In this document: positions 4,146-5,383 of the stretch, piece after piece
How positions within the stretch are numbered: the first letter of the stretch is position 1
How the letters are laid out: the number at the start of each line of letters is the position of its first letter
NCBI GenBank assembly: GCA_046760705.1
Contig: JBHIER010000254.1
Location: forward strand, 1-5,383
DNA length: 5,383 nucleotides
Source of the DNA: JBHIER01 sp046760705 [NCBI: bacterium]
GTDB taxonomy: Bacteria > JBHIER01 > G020348925
Direction: 5' to 3'
The notes under the pieces: model-generated
The model's database searches: none
What the model saw: the letters and a program-made list of their open reading frames with translations, nothing else
Told to the model about the DNA's origin: nothing
Position numbers and translations under genes: made by a program

Positions 4146-5042
4146 ATGTCCTTAAGAAAAGTACTCACACTATTATTTTGCGCGGCTGCTTTGACAACAG
4201 CAACATGCAGAAGAGAGACCTCGATGAAGATGAGTGAACTTGTGCCCCGTGAGATGCACGGGTGGAAAGCTCAAGACGAAGTAGAAACATACACCCGGGA
4301 CACCATCTTTGAATACATAAACGGGGCAGGCGAGGTGTATCGCTTATACGGGTTTCGGGAGTTGGTGGTCTGTCGCTTTGTCAAGGCTGACGAGCCGAAC
4401 CTCGTCGTTGAGCTATTCGACATGGGCTCGGCTGAGGACGCCTTCGGGGTCTTCACCCACGGGCGCCAGGCCGAAGAGGCAGGCATCGGACAGGGCTCTG
4501 AGCACAGAGGAAGCTTCTTGTGCTTCTGGAAGAATAAGTACTTCGTGTGCATCTATGCGGAAGGGGAAACCCAAGATGCTCAGGAGGCGGTGCCCGCTCT
4601 GGGCAGAGCCGTCGCCGGGGCTATCAAAGCCACAGGTTCAAAACCCAAAATACTTGACTATTTGCCAAAGGAGGGCCTGATTGAGAGAAGTGTTCGCTTC
4701 TTCCACACGCATGTCTCCCTCAACTATCACTACTTCGTCGCAGACTCCAACATTCTCAACCTTGACAATGACACGGATGCCGTGCTGGCTAAGTATCACC
4801 AGCCCGAGGGCAAATCCTACCTTCTGCTTGTGAGTTACCAGAATGAGGACCAAGCAAGGGCAGCCTGCGAGCGTTTCGTCGAGGCATACATGCCCGATGC
4901 AATGCAAACTCAGATCTGTCAAACTGAGGACGGCACATGGACGGCGGCGAATGTGGAGAGGGATGTTGTGGTAGTCGTTTTCGATGCCCCCACGAGAGAT
5001 GGGGCAAAAGGTCTGCTTGAGGCGGTACAAAGTGCTCGTTGA
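4146..5042 (+). CDS. Exported DUF6599-family protein of unknown function
   Basis: With the start at 4146 the protein has 298 residues. The first 21 form a signal peptide: MSLRK, a hydrophobic core VLTLLFCAAAL, then TTATC. Cys21 could be a lipidation site, but Thr at -1 and -3 makes a poor lipobox, so a secreted protein or an unusual lipoprotein are both possible. DUF6599 hallmarks are IFEYINGAGEVYRLYGF (54-70) and VELFDMGSAEDAFGVF (88-103). The rest alternates beta-strands and helices (YLLLVSYQNEDQARAACERF, 225-244; VVVVVFD, 274-280). A longer frame starts at ATG 4110, but its 12 extra residues would precede and weaken the signal peptide; neither start has a good Shine-Dalgarno. The function is unknown. 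The gene is on the strand opposite to the lipA block and probably uses the promoter at 3818-3845. Confidence 0.85.
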   Translation: MSLRKVLTLLFCAAALTTATCRRETSMKMSELVPREMHGWKAQDEVETYTRDTIFEYINGAGEVYRLYGFRELVVCRFVKADEPNLVVELFDMGSAEDAFGVFTHGRQAEEAGIGQGSEHRGSFLCFWKNKYFVCIYAEGETQDAQEAVPALGRAVAGAIKATGSKPKILDYLPKEGLIERSVRFFHTHVSLNYHYFVADSNILNLDNDTDAVLAKYHQPEGKSYLLLVSYQNEDQARAACERFVEAYMPDAMQTQICQTEDGTWTAANVERDVVVVVFDAPTRDGAKGLLEAVQSAR

Positions 5043-5045
5043 TCG

Positions 5046-5083
5046 GTTGTCGTTGTCGATGCTGGGAAGGAGGCTCGAGGCTC
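5046..5083 (+). repeat. Short tandem duplications downstream of the DUF6599 gene
   Basis: GTTGTC is duplicated in tandem (5046-5051, 5052-5057), and GAGGCTC likewise (5070-5076, 5077-5083). Together with the nearby CGATGCTGG this looks like a worn version of the 'ctcgatgctggatactcgatgctg' low-complexity runs often seen next to four-helix-bundle genes. The link is from memory and tentative. Confidence 0.3.
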
Positions 5084-5134
5084 GAAACACTGGGCCATGA
5101 ACCGATAATGATTTACGGGCTGGAGGATAGAGGC

Positions 5135-5383
5135 GTGAAGCACATTGGTGAGGAACCCACTAAGAAACCGATCCGTAGTTTCAAGGATCTGGAGGTTTAT
5201 CAGAATACATAGAATGCTTCAGTTGAAGTTATCACCAAGGGGTACTCTAAAAAGCACCAAAAGAAGGGGTTTCAGAAATACCTGGATGATGCTATGACTG
5301 AAAGCAACGAGATGATCGTTTCCTTGAGCCACGGAAGAGACCTGTATTCGCGATTTGTCAAGCCTAAACTCTGCGATGGGCTC
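5135..5383 (+). pseudogene. Four-helix-bundle (S23/IVP-like) protein gene, broken, 3' end beyond the window
   Basis: The frame from GTG 5135 (GGAGG 8 bases upstream; an in-frame ATG also lies at 5108) reads IRSFKDLEVYQNT, then TAG (5210-5212), then NASVEVITK directly followed by GYSKKHQKKGFQKYLDDAM, TESNEMIVSLSHGRDLY and so on to the window end. These are the successive parts of the four-helix-bundle family (TIGR02436-like, related to the proteins encoded in 23S rRNA intervening sequences). The usual residue between Thr and Asn is Tyr, so TAG is a one-base change from TAT or TAC. About 30 residues of helices 1-2, normally between the 'V-x-x-K' and 'G-Y-x-K-K-H' parts, are missing in frame near 5239-5240. 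The remaining 57 codons are open. The family is about 120 residues long and its function is poorly known. Confidence 0.82.

Noticed and set aside
4638-5090. Minus-strand open frame of 150 residues opposite the DUF6599 gene
   Set aside because: The plus-strand protein has a signal peptide and DUF6599 hallmarks; the reverse frame has neither a recognisable motif nor an initiation site.

Overview
The window reads as chromosomal DNA of an anaerobic or facultatively anaerobic bacterium, of a desulfobacterial or related candidate-phylum kind. This is an inference. It rests on an aldehyde:ferredoxin oxidoreductase-type start, oxygen-sensitive Fe-S enzymes (QueH-type epoxyqueuosine reductase, lipoyl synthase), a DUF6599 protein, a decayed four-helix-bundle (S23/IVP-like) gene and short dispersed repeats common in such genomes. 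No rRNA, tRNA, CRISPR array, intact transposase or phage gene was found.

Layout. Positions 1-3026 form a minus-strand block, read right to left: lipA (2145-3026), a conserved 254-residue protein of unknown function with an RpiA/NagB-like (ISOCOT) look (1244-2008), queH (571-1137), an uncertain small open frame (353-484, open up to 601), a 63-residue zinc-ribbon protein with a TTG start and a strong ribosome binding site (78-269), and 17 bases further the first 20 codons of a gene whose N-terminus looks like the aldehyde:ferredoxin oxidoreductase family (1-60, cut by the window edge). Gaps of 136, 106 and about 300 bases allow internal promoters. A 17/19 direct repeat lies 80-90 bases upstream of both queH and the zinc-ribbon gene.

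Positions 3027-4145 hold no intact gene that I can defend. This zone contains a candidate lipA promoter inside a dyad, a long hairpin repeat (CCACAGAG...CTCTGTGG), a degenerate 'CGTCATTCC..GGAAT' repeat, an unrecognised reading frame with a hydrophobic stretch (3330-3536), a remnant resembling an LVIVD-repeat beta-propeller protein (about 3684-3800), and a very good plus-strand sigma-70-type promoter (3818-3845).

From 4146 the plus strand carries an exported DUF6599 protein (to 5042). It is followed by a four-helix-bundle gene broken by an in-frame stop and an apparent internal deletion (5135 to the window end).

The minus-strand genes share a theme of Fe-S or tungsten/molybdenum cofactor enzymes and maturation (lipoate, queuosine, AOR), but nothing shows that they form one pathway. 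The most unusual points are the zinc-ribbon/AOR pair, the six-codon reading frame that ends on the lipA start codon, the ISOCOT-like protein of unknown function, and the cluster of gene remnants around the strand switch.
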